Origin: Sphingobium sp. V4
Lineage (GTDB): Bacteria; Pseudomonadota; Alphaproteobacteria; Sphingomonadales; Sphingomonadaceae
Assembly: GCF_029590555.1 (NCBI RefSeq)
Contig: NZ_CP081002.1
Location: forward strand, 802,501-866,500
DNA: 64,000 nt
Direction: 5' to 3'
Shown here: positions 35,455 to 44,922 of the stretch, in pieces
Position numbering within the stretch: position 1 is the first letter of the stretch
Layout of the letters: every line of letters starts with the position of its first letter
Made by a program: the position numbers and the translations under genes
Notes under the pieces: generated by a model
Seen by the model: only the letters and a program-made list of their open reading frames with translations
Databases searched by the model: none
What the model was told of the DNA's origin: nothing

Positions 35455-35651
35455 GATGCGTCGCCTTATGCCTGCCTGCTTCTCGGTCATATCAAAGGAA
35501 TAGGGGCTGCCCGAGTTCCGTCGCAGTCGATCACGCACGATAAAATTTCACCCGGCTCCCTCCCGATCTGTCGTTGCCGCCGAGTGAAAGGCGGACGCGG
35601 ACCTACGAAGCGCGATCAGCGTTTCTTCAGCAGCCGATATGGGAGAGCAGG

Positions 35652-36308
35652 ATGCGGGTCTTACGCGACAATGGGCTGACGATCGTCCTCATGCTGCTAT
35701 TTGGCGGCAGCATAACAGGCCAATGGATCGCCGGCTGGCACGTGCAGATGGAAGATGCTCGGCGTCATGGCGAAACCATGCTTTCACTCGCGACCTATAC
35801 CACAAGCCCCGAATTCCTCTCGAGCGTGTTCGAGAATTGGGAAAGCGAATTTCTCCAGATGTCCGCCTATGTCGTTCTGACGGCCTTCCTGTTCCAACGC
35901 GGTTCAGCTGAATCGAAAGACCCGGACAGTCCGCCCCGCGACAAGGATCTCGACCTTCAGGCGAGCAAGCCAGGGTCCCCGCATATCTTGCGCTGGGGAC
36001 CGATATGGCGCGCCCTCTATGACCGGTCCTTGGGCCTTGCCCTCGGCATTCTCTTCATCGCTTCGTTCATCATTCACTGGACCCAGAGCGCCCGGGTCGC
36101 CGCACAGGAAGCGCTGGCGCATGGCGGCACGCCGCTCAGCACGCTTGCCTATCTGGGCGATCCGCAACTCTGGTTTGAATCCTTCCAGAACTGGCAGAGC
36201 GAATTTCTATCCACAGCCGTGCTGGTAGTGCTGTCGATATTCCTTCGGCAACGGGAATCGCCAGAATCCAAGGGGGTCGCGGCGCCGCACGGGCAGACCG
36301 GAGAATAG
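35652..36308 (+). CDS. DUF6766-like membrane protein
   Basis: A 218-residue integral membrane protein with a two-fold internal repeat. Each half has a hydrophobic helix, a loop and the pattern ENWESEFLQMSAYVVLTAFL (about residues 65-85) or QNWQSEFLSTAVLVVLSIFL (about residues 180-200). The repeat suggests a duplicated two-helix unit. I believe this fits the DUF6766 family, which has no known function. ATG 35652 follows GGGAGAGCAGG. It stands alone, with the pncC/nadE unit diverging from it. Confidence 0.7.
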   Translation: MRVLRDNGLTIVLMLLFGGSITGQWIAGWHVQMEDARRHGETMLSLATYTTSPEFLSSVFENWESEFLQMSAYVVLTAFLFQRGSAESKDPDSPPRDKDLDLQASKPGSPHILRWGPIWRALYDRSLGLALGILFIASFIIHWTQSARVAAQEALAHGGTPLSTLAYLGDPQLWFESFQNWQSEFLSTAVLVVLSIFLRQRESPESKGVAAPHGQTGE

Positions 36309-36444
36309 CTGCTTCCGACGTCAGAGAAAGCAACCCCTGCCGAATAACTGTCCGCAATCAAAAGCCGATCTCCCCCGAGGCGTTCGCGCGGAACCACAGC
36401 CACGCCGGGGCTTCACTCTCGCTTCCACCTAGGGTGAGACGATC

Positions 36445-36576
36445 ATGACCCAGTCCCAATCCGAGCCCAAGTCCACCCATGCGATCACGCTTCTGAGCGC
36501 AGATCATCGCGAGATCGAAGAGCTTTTCGAAACATTCGAGACGGCAACGACCACAGTTGAGCAACGGCATCTTTAG
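36445..36576 (+). pseudogene. Hemerythrin-like protein, truncated N-terminal fragment
   Basis: A 43-residue frame beginning MTQSQSEPKSTHAITLLSAD and containing HREIEELFETFETA, the first iron-ligand helix of hemerythrin HHE proteins. It ends at TAG 36574-36576, far short of the four helices required. The gene is a relic; downstream sequence to 36640 shows no continuation in any frame. Confidence 0.65.
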
Positions 36577-36640
36577 GTGAAGAATGACCGGTTCGAGGAT
36601 CGTCATAATGGCTCGCGAACGGCAAAAAATGGCGCTACTT

Positions 36641-37330
36641 TCACTTTCGGATAGGCTCGCAGGCGACCCCGTCGAGGTCGCCGTCTAATCCCACCCGATA
36701 GCCGGGCTGCCCACGGTAAACAGGTGCGGCGCCTGCTGCCCATGCCTGCCTGCAACTGGCGTAATAGGTCGATGGCTTGGGATTGACCGTCCTTGGCGGC
36801 ACGACCGCTCTACCCGAATATCGAGGCGATGCGGGTTGTGGTTTGATGGGATTCGCAGCACGGTAGTCGGCAGGGCGTTCAAACTCTCCGGCCCATATGC
36901 CTCTGCGCGCGGATTGCGCCGCTTGCTCTGAGGCTGCATAGGCCGTCGTCCTCTCGGTGAGTGCAATGGCATAGCCGCCTTCCGCAAGAGACTGGCTCAA
37001 GTCGCGGCCATTGACGTGGCAGACGGCCACGATGCGGCCATACACGTCGAAATCTCTTGGTTGACAATCGAGCCGCCCACCCTCGACATAGCGCCTGAGG
37101 GCGCTTGCCGCTTCCTGACCACAGGGCCAGCTTTCGGCCCCTCGTTTGCAGGTCTGTTGGCTTTCAGGTGCGTCGATACCGTAAAGGCGGACAGTCTCGC
37201 CACCGAATCTCAACGTGTCTCCATCAATGACGATTGGGATGCCAAGCATGACCTGCGCATGTGTGATGGAAAATGAGAGCGAAAAAGCCACCGATGAGGC
37301 GGCGGCAAACACTGCAAAATGAAATTTCAA
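36641..37330 (-). CDS. Secreted thermonuclease-family protein with Excalibur domain
   Basis: A 229-residue exported nuclease. A signal peptide covers about residues 1-25 (ending SITHAQ). The SNase fold follows with IVIDGDTLRFGGETVRLYGI then DAPE (catalytic Asp and Arg region), RDFDVYGRIVAVCHV and RRGIWAGEFERPADYR. The C-terminus (about 185-229) is an Excalibur calcium-binding segment with DGDLDGVACEP. It would degrade DNA or RNA in the periplasm or outside. It stands alone between remnants and a small unknown gene. Confidence 0.85.
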   Translation of the reverse strand: MKFHFAVFAAASSVAFSLSFSITHAQVMLGIPIVIDGDTLRFGGETVRLYGIDAPESQQTCKRGAESWPCGQEAASALRRYVEGGRLDCQPRDFDVYGRIVAVCHVNGRDLSQSLAEGGYAIALTERTTAYAASEQAAQSARRGIWAGEFERPADYRAANPIKPQPASPRYSGRAVVPPRTVNPKPSTYYASCRQAWAAGAAPVYRGQPGYRVGLDGDLDGVACEPIRK

Positions 37331-37362
37331 TGCCGCCCCCCTGCGTCATCATGGGTGTGGCC

Positions 37363-37731
37363 TCAGATTATATAATAGCGGCTTCTGGAATGAAATAAGC
37401 GCTTGGTGAATCGGGCGAGGTCCGCTCCAATCTGGTCGGCGAAGTCCACTCCCATGTTACGAGCGAAAGTAGAAAGTTGCCCGGGCGCAATGTCGTGCAT
37501 CGCCGCGCGGGCTATTAGCAAACCCAGCATTTGCCGCGATAGCAGTTGATCGTGGGCATCGCGCTGGACTGTTTTTACCGAGGACGGGACGCTGCCGCTG
37601 CACATGTCGGCAAATTCTCTGGCGGCCTCGCGCCGCACAGCTTGCCAAAGAGGACTGTCGGGCCAGCGCGAGCGATTGGAGTCTGAACTTGGCTCAACGT
37701 GCCGCACCGCGTTCAGCATCGCGCCTATCAT
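37363..37731 (-). CDS. Hypothetical protein
   Basis: A 122-residue mostly helical protein (for example SPLWQAVRREAAREFADMCS and QLLSRQMLGLLIARAAMHDI). No family was recognised and there is no signal peptide. It lies upstream of the nuclease on the same strand with a 32-base gap, so it may be co-transcribed with it. Its 5' end is within 60 bases of an IS256 fragment, which may have removed its original promoter. Confidence 0.5.
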   Translation of the reverse strand: MIGAMLNAVRHVEPSSDSNRSRWPDSPLWQAVRREAAREFADMCSGSVPSSVKTVQRDAHDQLLSRQMLGLLIARAAMHDIAPGQLSTFARNMGVDFADQIGADLARFTKRLFHSRSRYYII

Positions 37732-37789
37732 GTCGCCAAATACGCAACCAAGGTCGTGCCAGGTAGAGATCTGCCAGTCCGTAAGGTGG

Positions 37790-38404
37790 CGCTTATGGTC
37801 GCAAGACGGTGACGACCGACAGTGGGCGGATCGAGATCGAAGTGCCGCGCGATCGGGCGGGCAGTTTCGATCCTCAGTTGATCGCCAAGAACCAGCGTCG
37901 CTTCCCCGGCTTCGATGACAAGATCATCTCGATGTACGCGCGTGGCATGAGCACGCGGGAGATCACCGGGCATCTGCGCGATTTGTATGGGATCGACGCC
38001 TCGCCTGATCTGATCAGCACGATCACCGACGCGGTGCTGGAAGAAGTGGCGGCCTGGCAGCAACGCCCGCTGGACCCGGCCTATCCGCTGGTCTTCTTCG
38101 ATGCGATCCGGGTCAAGATCCGCGACGAGGGGATGGTCCGCAACAAGGCGATCCATATTGCCCTGGGCGTCATGGCCGACGGCACCAAGGTCGTCCTGGG
38201 GTTGTGGCTGGAGCAGAATGAAGGCGCCAAGTTCTGGCTTCGCGTCATGAACGAACTGCGCAACCGCGGCGTCGAGGATATCATGCTGGCGGTCGTCGAT
38301 GGCCTCAAGGGCTTCCCCGACGCCATCACCGCCGTCTTCCCCGAAGCGATGGTCCAGACTTGCATAGTTCATCTGCTGCGCAACTCGATGGATTTCGTGG
38401 CGTG
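37790..38404 (+). pseudogene. IS256 family transposase, internal fragment
   Basis: This fragment starts in mid-protein with [20 protein letters not shown] and continues through the catalytic stretch [17 protein letters not shown] and [14 protein letters not shown]. It stops after [13 protein letters not shown], before the catalytic Glu. It belongs to a different IS256 subgroup from the intact element at 3612-5003. At about 38404 it is cut and joined to an IS30 fragment of opposite orientation. Confidence 0.85.
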
Positions 38405-38640
38405 GAGGCACCTTCCCGATAGCGGCTTCGCCGTCGCCCTGAAAATCGTAGGTGGTATACCGCCGGACTCCCGAAACCACCTGGTTCCTACAGGTTGTGA
38501 GACGCCAGCCTCGATAGCAGCAGCCTCGCTACTCAGTCCTCTCGCGATATGAAACCAGAACGACTGACGTTCATCACGCGCCGCAGCACTAGGGCGGCCA
38601 GGGGACCGTAACGGCGGTCGCCCAAATCGATCTGCACCTT
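38405..38640 (-). pseudogene. IS30 family transposase, N-terminal fragment
   Basis: Read on the minus strand, FGRPPLRSPGRPSAAARDER and [20 protein letters not shown] match the N-terminal helix-turn-helix region of IS30 transposases. It continues with [13 protein letters not shown] and KPLSGR. It then runs straight into the IS256 fragment at 38404-38405. The catalytic domain is missing. Confidence 0.7.
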
Positions 38641-38709
38641 GCCTTCTATTGTTGATGGCGGAGTAAAATGCCCCGGAACGGGCAAAGTAAAATTCCCCAC
38701 TTCTTCTGA

Positions 38710-38747
38710 TTGGCCCTTGTCCGGGGCGAGCCCCGGACAAGGGCCAA
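38710..38747. repeat. Perfect 18-bp inverted repeat upstream of the IS21 fragment
   Basis: TTGGCCCTTGTCCGGGGC (38710-38727) and its exact complement (38730-38747) are separated by two bases. It would extrude as a 38-base cruciform or form a strong RNA hairpin. It is located 46 bases before the IstA start and near the junction with the IS30 fragment. It may be an IS end or a transcription barrier. Confidence 0.8.
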
Positions 38748-38793
38748 AACCAAAAATATCGGGCATGATCCTCCTGACGGGAGGCGCGCTACG

Positions 38794-39342
38794 ATGAAGA
38801 AGCTTGGAGATCTGATAATGATCCTGGATTTACATCGCCAAGATCTGAAGGTGGCCGTTATCGCCCGCCAGGTCGGGATCGACCGCAAGACCGTCCGTAA
38901 ATATATAGCGCAAGGCATCGAAGTGCCGACGTATGGACCCAGGCAGCCACGCGAGCGCTTGCTTGACCCTTGGATGGACTATCTGAGGTCCAGCCTTGAT
39001 GCCTATCCGGGTTTGAGCGCGCGGCGCCTTTTGCGCGAGATTTGCGAGCGTGGTTACACCGGCGGCTACAGCACCTTACGCGATACGGTGCGCGCATTGC
39101 GACCGGCAGGCGGCGGCAGCCCCTTCGCCGTGCGCTTCGAGACGCCACCCGGGCAACAGGCACAGGTCGATTTTGCTCAGTTCCGGGCGCGATTTACCAG
39201 CGCGCCGGACAGCGTCCAGATCGTGTGGTTGTTCTCGCTGGTGCTGGGCTTCTCCCGGCTGATCTGGGGGCGCCTCGCCCAGCGTCAAACGATGCAGACC
39301 GTATTGGCGTGCCACAGAGCAGCGTTCGAGGCGGTGAAAGCC
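38794..39342 (+). pseudogene. istA: IS21 family transposase IstA, 5' fragment
   Basis: The frame starts MKKLGDLIMILDLHRQDLKV with the N-terminal helix-turn-helix (ARQVGIDRKTVRKYIAQG). It enters the catalytic domain at QQAQVDFAQFRA (first Asp) and runs on to LAQRQTMQTVLACHRAAFEA. Similarity ends near 39342; the rest of IstA and the IstB partner are missing. ATG 38794 follows GGGAGGCGCGC. The sequence after the break is unrelated. Confidence 0.8.
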
Positions 39343-39524
39343 CGTCACCGCCACGAACTCGTCGAGAACACGGCCCTTGCTCTCCCGATCAGCCGATCAG
39401 TAGCGGTCGCCTACCGCCGCCACCAGTTCTGCGCGCATCGCCATACTCACTTTCCTCATCACTCGCTCCCAGCCAACGCTGGGAGCATTTTAGATGAGGC
39501 AACGACCCTATCATCGGGAGCAAA

Positions 39525-39815
39525 TCAGGCGAGGCAATGCGACTTCTCATCCAGATCGCAGCGCCATAAGGTAAGTTCGGCCAGAAGCGGCTCGCACAGT
39601 TCGGCGCGCTCCTGGCAGCAATCCTTGGCGAGATACACCATCAGTGCGCGCAGCGCATCGAGGTTGGCGCGCTGGATTTGTTGGCGGCCACGTTTCTCGG
39701 ACATTACCAGTCCTGCCTTCACCATCACGGCGAGGTGCGTGGAGAATGTGCTCTGGGTCAACCCGTAAGCCTCGACCAGTTCGCCAGTCGACAGGCCCTC
39801 AGGTCCATGGCGGAT
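39525..39815 (-). pseudogene. ArsR-type helix-turn-helix regulator, truncated at 5' end
   Basis: On the minus strand the frame reads GLSTGELVEAYGLTQSTFST then HLAVMVKAGLVMSEKRGRQQ, the recognition helix and wing of ArsR/SmtB repressors. A C-terminal Cys pair (KDCCQERAELCEP) resembles a metal or arsenite site. The first part of the protein is absent: upstream of about 39815 the sequence is that of an IS110 fragment. No arsenic resistance genes are nearby. Confidence 0.65.
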
Positions 39816-39824
39816 CGGATCAGG

Positions 39825-40040
39825 GCGAGTCAGGACGAAGGCGGGGCATCGCTATCTGCGCCAGATGCTAATCGCCGGCGCCGTGTCGGTCATTCGCTTT
39901 CCTGAGCGTCATAAGTCAAAGCGGTTCTGGCTTGTGCGGTTGCTTGCGCGCAAGAAGTTCAAGGTAGCCGCCGTGGCGCTCGCCAACAAGCATGCCCTTA
40001 TGACCTGGGGGATGATGACCAACGGCGAACGGTATCACGA
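39825..40040 (+). pseudogene. IS110 family transposase, C-terminal fragment
   Basis: The plus-strand frame KAGHRYLRQMLIAGAVSVIR, FWLVRLLARKKFKVAAVALA and NKHALMTWGMMTNGERY matches the last third of IS110 transposases. The N-terminal DEDD domain is missing. It is a third member of the family in the window, diverged from both complete ones. The original noncoding end downstream is too degraded to recognise a guide RNA. Confidence 0.75.
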
Positions 40041-40702
40041 ACCCCAGGTTGCATGGAATGTAGCGCTCATCGTCTACGATGTTGGGAATGGCGGACAGGA
40101 GCTGATGCATAAAGTCGGTTGAAACCGCCGGATCGGGAAAACCCATGTTTCGACCCAGCACCTCGAGGGCGCGACAATGGTCGGGTTCCCGAGCCGCGCT
40201 AATGGCATTATGACCAGCGGCCCCATGTGGCCCACGAATAGGTCGGACACATGGCCGCACCAACCGCAAATCTCAATATGCCACTTGCCAATGGAGAGCC
40301 GTCCACACAGGGGGCGACGCCGGAACGGGCCATGACCTGCTTATCAGGGCGTTTCCCATGCTCCATCGAGCAGCTGAAAGCTGCCGCCATTCACGGAGCG
40401 GCCGGAGATGGCGCCCGTTTGGATATGCTTGTGAATGAAAAACACCAAGGCGCTGGGATCCCGATCCGCGTCGGTTCGACCCCATCTATTCCTCGCACTT
40501 GATTTCAGATCGCTGTCTGCGCTGATCCAGGGTTACGCTTGACTCCCGATTTGCAGAGCTTTGGCCGGAAGCGCTGTCTCTTATGATATAGGCCACGTCT
40601 GTGAGGCCCAAGGGCGGCTTGCGATCGAACTGTTTCGAAGATACCGGTCCCCGGATACCATATGTCTCACCTCGCAAGCCGGGAAATCAGGGATAGAGCC
40701 GG
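40041..40702. other. No gene recognised; decayed mobile DNA
   Basis: These 660 bases carry no frame that resembles a known protein or has a good ribosome site. The first part probably includes the end of the IS110 fragment. The final 100 bases are likely the promoter region of the TonB receptor that follows. Confidence 0.4.
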
Positions 40703-43210
40703 TTGTTCGTTCGCATCTTCTGCACCTTAATCATGGCAGCAATGGCCGTGGATGCCCAAGCAAGGACTGGCGCGATCGATGTTCCGTCCCAAAGGCTGGG
40801 CTCCGCGATCGCGGAACTGGCCAGGCAGGCAGAGGTCGAGATATTGTTGAATGCTCCCGGACTGGAGAGAAGGCAAACAAGGCCTGTCCATGGAGACATG
40901 GTGGCCGAGAGCGCGCTGCGGCACATGACCCGAGGGCTGGGCGTCAGCATTCGTCGCGTAGGCAGGAGCCTGTTCATCGTAGAGCCGTCCGTATCCCGGT
41001 CGGCGATCGCGGAAGTGCCCGGGCCGGGAAGCGATCCGGACATTCTGGTAACGGCGCGGCGGCGGCTGGAAAAAGGGGGAGATGTGCCGCTGATGGTGGC
41101 GCACGATGGTCCCGATATGCTCAGCCGACAGGCGGTCCGGACGCTGGCCGACCTAGCGCGGGTTACGCCGGGATTCGTTGCGACGGGTCAGACGTCCAGC
41201 GCAATGCCGCTGCTGGTCATGCGCGGGCAGCGGCGGTCGATCAACGACGAAAACCGCTTGCCTTTGGTGGTCTATCAGGAAGAGGTGCCATTGCCGAACC
41301 AGGCGGCTCTTTCTCCGCTGTACGACATGGCCTCCATCGAGATATTGCGGGGGCCGCAGGGTACCTTGTTCGGGCGCAGCACGACCAGCGGCGCGATCCT
41401 GCTCCATTCCGCCCGGCCGGGCGACGACATGCCATCCTATGTCGAGACGGATGTGGGCAATTACGGCATGAACCGGATCGAAGGCGCAATCGAGCTGCCC
41501 GCAAGGGGGCCGTGGTCGCTGCGGGTTGCGGGGCAGCGGACGCGCAGGGATGGATTCATCCATATGGCATCGGGCGGCAGAGCGGATGATGCGCATAGTG
41601 ATGCCGCGCGTGCGGTACTCCGTTTCGCACCGGAAGGACGGTTCAGATCGCTGCTGACCTTCGATATGCTCAATGCCGACGAGCGTGGATCGGCTCAGAT
41701 ACTGACCGGCGTTTATGGCGGAGGGACGGCCCGGACGATCGAAAATGCGCCCTATTTCGATTGCGGTCAGGGGGCATGCGATGTCGATGCCTTGCTGGAG
41801 CGGCAGCGGGAGCTGGGAAGGAGGACGTCCCAATCGGGGCTTTCGCCACTTTTCAGGCGCCGCTTCCGTGCCGTGACGAACATCAGCGAATATGGCGATG
41901 ACGATCTGCTGTTGCGTAACATCGCTGGCTGGCGATCGACCCGGATCGTCAACGCGCTGGATGGCGATGCAACGCCGCTGGCGATCAACGATCTGAGCGG
42001 TCGTGCCAATCTGCGGCAGCTGACCGAAGAATTCCAGGTGCAGGGCAAGCTGGGTGGGACGCGTTACATTGCGGGAGTCTTCTTCCTCCAAAGCGTGCCG
42101 GTAGGGACGATGTTGCAAAGGAGCGCGCAATTCATTCGTCCGGGAAAACCCGTCAACAACATTGCCAATTATCAGACCTTTCGAAGTGCCGCCCTTTTTG
42201 GTCAGGTGACGCTCCCCCTGGCGCCCACGCTGACGGCGGATCTGGGATTGCGCTATACCGTAGAGAAGGTGCGGGGCTGTTCCTTGCGGAGCGCAGACGC
42301 AGAACCGCTGTCGCGGACCGATTGCATCGACACGGGGGGATCGCTCAGCGCCTTTCGATCGGGAAGGGTGACCTGGACGGCGGCCCTTACTCGGCGGCGG
42401 GGCGAAAGCAGCCTGTATCTGACAAGCCGGCGTGCGTTCCGATCGGGCGGCTATAATAGTCCGACGCTCGGCGGCAGGCTCGCGCCGTTCCAGCAGTTCG
42501 GGCCGGAAAGTTTCACCGACATCGAAGCGGGCGCAAAGGGACGATGGGCGGTCGGTTCGGTCCATGGTTCCTATTCCGCCGCCATCTATGCCGGCGTCTA
42601 TCGCAATATCCAGCGGGCCTTGTTCCCCGATTCCGACTTCGATGGCGACGGCGATCCGGGCAATGATCCCATCTCCTTCTACGTCAATATCTCGCGCGCC
42701 CGCGTGATGGGAATGGATGGCGAACTGGCGGCCAGCGTCGGCAGTCATCTGCGCGCTACGGTCAGTTTTTCCTATGTCGATGCGCGCTATACGAAGGTCG
42801 ATGCATCCGCATTGCTCGCGCCCCTTCTGGGCAGCGATCCGATTAACAACCGTTTCTCTTACACGCCCCGTTTCAGCGGGGTCGTGGATATGGTTAGGGA
42901 ATTTCCCCTCCCGGACAATCTGGGTCGGCTGGAACTGGGAATCGACTATAGCCATGTCAGCACGATCCGCTTTGCCGAGCGGGCCAATGACCGCGCCGGT
43001 GTTCAGCCCACCTATGGTCTTCTGGGTGGAGCCATCGGCTGGAAACGGATAGCGGGGCGACCGCTCGACCTCGAAATCTGGGGCCGCAATCTGACGAACC
43101 GCTATTATGTCAGCGCCGGTGGGACGCTCAATCCCATATTTACGGCCGCCACGATCATTCCGGGGGCACCGCGTACCCTTGGCGTGCGGATGCGCTATGC
43201 CTTCGAATAG
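40703..43210 (+). CDS. TonB-dependent receptor with STN domain
   Basis: An 835-residue outer-membrane receptor. The start is a TTG at 40703, which gives a signal peptide (FVRIFCTLIMAAMAVDAQA); the nearest ATGs would remove it. An STN signalling domain follows (residues about 22-95, IDVPSQRLGSAIAELARQAE). The plug has ASIEILRGPQGTLFGRSTTS and the barrel ends RTLGVRMRYAFE. It resembles the receptor at 44923 along its length (RGQRR..., NAPYFDCGQGACDVD). The STN domain suggests it signals through the FecR/sigma pair encoded tail-to-tail with it. The ligand is unknown. Confidence 0.85.
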   Translation: MFVRIFCTLIMAAMAVDAQARTGAIDVPSQRLGSAIAELARQAEVEILLNAPGLERRQTRPVHGDMVAESALRHMTRGLGVSIRRVGRSLFIVEPSVSRSAIAEVPGPGSDPDILVTARRRLEKGGDVPLMVAHDGPDMLSRQAVRTLADLARVTPGFVATGQTSSAMPLLVMRGQRRSINDENRLPLVVYQEEVPLPNQAALSPLYDMASIEILRGPQGTLFGRSTTSGAILLHSARPGDDMPSYVETDVGNYGMNRIEGAIELPARGPWSLRVAGQRTRRDGFIHMASGGRADDAHSDAARAVLRFAPEGRFRSLLTFDMLNADERGSAQILTGVYGGGTARTIENAPYFDCGQGACDVDALLERQRELGRRTSQSGLSPLFRRRFRAVTNISEYGDDDLLLRNIAGWRSTRIVNALDGDATPLAINDLSGRANLRQLTEEFQVQGKLGGTRYIAGVFFLQSVPVGTMLQRSAQFIRPGKPVNNIANYQTFRSAALFGQVTLPLAPTLTADLGLRYTVEKVRGCSLRSADAEPLSRTDCIDTGGSLSAFRSGRVTWTAALTRRRGESSLYLTSRRAFRSGGYNSPTLGGRLAPFQQFGPESFTDIEAGAKGRWAVGSVHGSYSAAIYAGVYRNIQRALFPDSDFDGDGDPGNDPISFYVNISRARVMGMDGELAASVGSHLRATVSFSYVDARYTKVDASALLAPLLGSDPINNRFSYTPRFSGVVDMVREFPLPDNLGRLELGIDYSHVSTIRFAERANDRAGVQPTYGLLGGAIGWKRIAGRPLDLEIWGRNLTNRYYVSAGGTLNPIFTAATIIPGAPRTLGVRMRYAFE

Positions 43211-43216
43211 GCGCGC

Positions 43217-44233
43217 TTAGGGTTTCACCAGTTCCGCGCCCGTGGCGCTTTCGTTGACCACGCGGGCGATGCCGCTTGTCTCCAGACTTTGCAGGAAGCC
43301 GCGTGTGACACCGACACGGAAACTGCCAGTGATCGGCCGGCGGCCGAGCGTAGCGCTGGCGACGGCGATCTCCTGCGGGCTGTAGCGGTTGATCTCCGCA
43401 ACCGCTTCGGCGAGCGGGGTGCGGTCGAAGACGATCATGCCCTGCCGCCAGCCAAGTTGCTGGCCGACATTCACCTGCGCGATACTGTAACGACCATTTC
43501 GCCAGGTCAATTGCGTGTCCGGCGAAAGCAGCGCCGACTGGGCCGGTTTGCCGCCGGCTGCAGGCATGTCGACACGCACACGGCCATGCGCCAGTGTCAC
43601 GCGCACGCCTTCGTCGCCCAGTTCGCGGACAGCAAAGGCCGTGCCGAGCGCCGTCACCGTCACGCCTTCTGCTTCGACCACGAAGGGCTTGCGGGGATTT
43701 CTCGCAACCTCGAAGAACGCCTCGCCCTGCTTCATCCGCGTGCTGCGCCGCGTGTCGCTTTCGCTGACCGACAGGGTCGATCCGGTGTTGATCGTGATCG
43801 TCGATCCATCGGACATCCGGAAGGATGCCTGCTGGCCGACGCCGGTGGAAAATGTGCGCGCCTCGACCTGAGCAAGTTTGGCGAGCCTGCCCTGATGCTG
43901 CTTCCAGGCGATGCCGCCAAGCATCAGGATGCCGATCGCAGCCGCTGCGGCAACCGGGCGACGCCAGTTGCGGCGCGCACGGCGGTTGGCCAGCGCCCGT
44001 TCGCGAATGGCGAGGATCCTGGCATCGGCGCGCACCTTGCCGGCCTCTTCCCATTCCTGCTCCACCCGCGCCCAAGCCCTACGATGCGCTTCGTCGCGCG
44101 CATGCCAATGCTCGAAGGCCAGATAGTCCTCCGCCGCTGCATTGGGAGAGCGGAAATGGCTGAAATAAGCGGCTGCGGTCGCTTCGGGAGAATCGATCTG
44201 TTCCAGCGCGCGGGCGTCGAAGGCCTTGCTCAT
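43217..44233 (-). CDS. fecR: FecR family anti-sigma factor
   Basis: A 338-residue transducer. The DUF4880-like N-terminus has ATAAAYFSHFRSPNAAAEDY and FEHWHARDEAHRRAWARVEQ, one membrane segment lies at about residues 91-107 (PVAAAAAIGILMLGGIA), and the periplasmic FecR domain holds VTALGTAFAVRELGDEGV. It starts at the ATG overlapping the sigma stop and ends 6 bases from the receptor stop on the other strand. It would keep the neighbouring sigma factor inactive until an occupied STN receptor signals. Confidence 0.87.
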   Translation of the reverse strand: MSKAFDARALEQIDSPEATAAAYFSHFRSPNAAAEDYLAFEHWHARDEAHRRAWARVEQEWEEAGKVRADARILAIRERALANRRARRNWRRPVAAAAAIGILMLGGIAWKQHQGRLAKLAQVEARTFSTGVGQQASFRMSDGSTITINTGSTLSVSESDTRRSTRMKQGEAFFEVARNPRKPFVVEAEGVTVTALGTAFAVRELGDEGVRVTLAHGRVRVDMPAAGGKPAQSALLSPDTQLTWRNGRYSIAQVNVGQQLGWRQGMIVFDRTPLAEAVAEINRYSPQEIAVASATLGRRPITGSFRVGVTRGFLQSLETSGIARVVNESATGAELVKP

Positions 44234-44685
44234 GGCAAGTCCCTCGCCGCCAGGAAGCGTACGGCTTTCATCAGATGCCGTCCGACTGCGCTCGTCGAAA
44301 TGCCCAGATGCTCGCCGACGGCGTCATAGGACATTTCCTCGAATCGATGGAGGACGAAGGCATCGCGGGTCAGCTCCGGCATCGCCTCCAGCGCTTCCAC
44401 CAGTCGGTCGACATCCTCGCGTCCGCGCAACACGCGCTCGGGCGTCCGGTCCTCCACCGGGTGAAAACTTTCTGTCAGCTCGCAATGGGCGCTGCGCTCG
44501 CGGGTTCGATCGCGCCGGGCGCGGTCGGTCAGGACGCTGGCCGCTACCTGAAACAGATAGCCCTCGATATTATCGATCGCCTCGGCCTGACCGCGCACAT
44601 GCATGCGCAGCAGCACGTCCTGCACCAGATCGTCGACATCGACGGCATCGGTGCGCTTGGCTATATAGCGGCGTAATGCGGGCAC
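44230..44685 (-). CDS. fecI: ECF sigma factor, FecI-like
   Basis: A 151-residue sigma factor with region 2 (VDVDDLVQDVLLRMHVRGQA and YLFQVAASVLTDRARRDRTR) and region 4 (MPELTRDAFVLHRFEEMSYD and GEHLGISTSAVGRHLMKAV). The GTG at 44685 gives this length. The frame stays open upstream without an ATG, so the true start could be a few codons earlier. Its stop overlaps fecR. Both flanking receptors are candidate targets. Confidence 0.85.
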   Translation of the reverse strand: MPALRRYIAKRTDAVDVDDLVQDVLLRMHVRGQAEAIDNIEGYLFQVAASVLTDRARRDRTRERSAHCELTESFHPVEDRTPERVLRGREDVDRLVEALEAMPELTRDAFVLHRFEEMSYDAVGEHLGISTSAVGRHLMKAVRFLAARDLP

Positions 44686-44922
44686 ATAAGCCGACAGATC
44701 GCGTGAAGGCGCGACAGAGTCCGGCGATGTCCTGCGTAGCGAGAAAATGGCACTTTGCTCCGGTCGATCGGTGCCGCCCCTTTAGCCGAGCGGGGGGAAG
44801 AGCGTCATCTGAAATATTTTTGTCATGTCCCCGAATGATCGGCGCGCGGTTGCGTCTTGCGATCATCGGCCCTCCCGAAAAACCGAACAGGGGGCCGAGC
44901 CACGATAAGGGGAATCAGACTT
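44686..44922. promoter_or_regulatory. Divergent promoter region between sigma factor and TonB receptor
   Basis: The 237-base gap must hold promoters for both directions. An A/T tract (GAAATATTTTTGTC near 44812) lies about 110 bases before the receptor ATG and resembles in position and composition the tract upstream of the first iron receptor (near 6808). Such tracts could be recognised by FecI-type sigma factors. GGGGA at 44909-44913 is the likely ribosome site. Confidence 0.4.
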
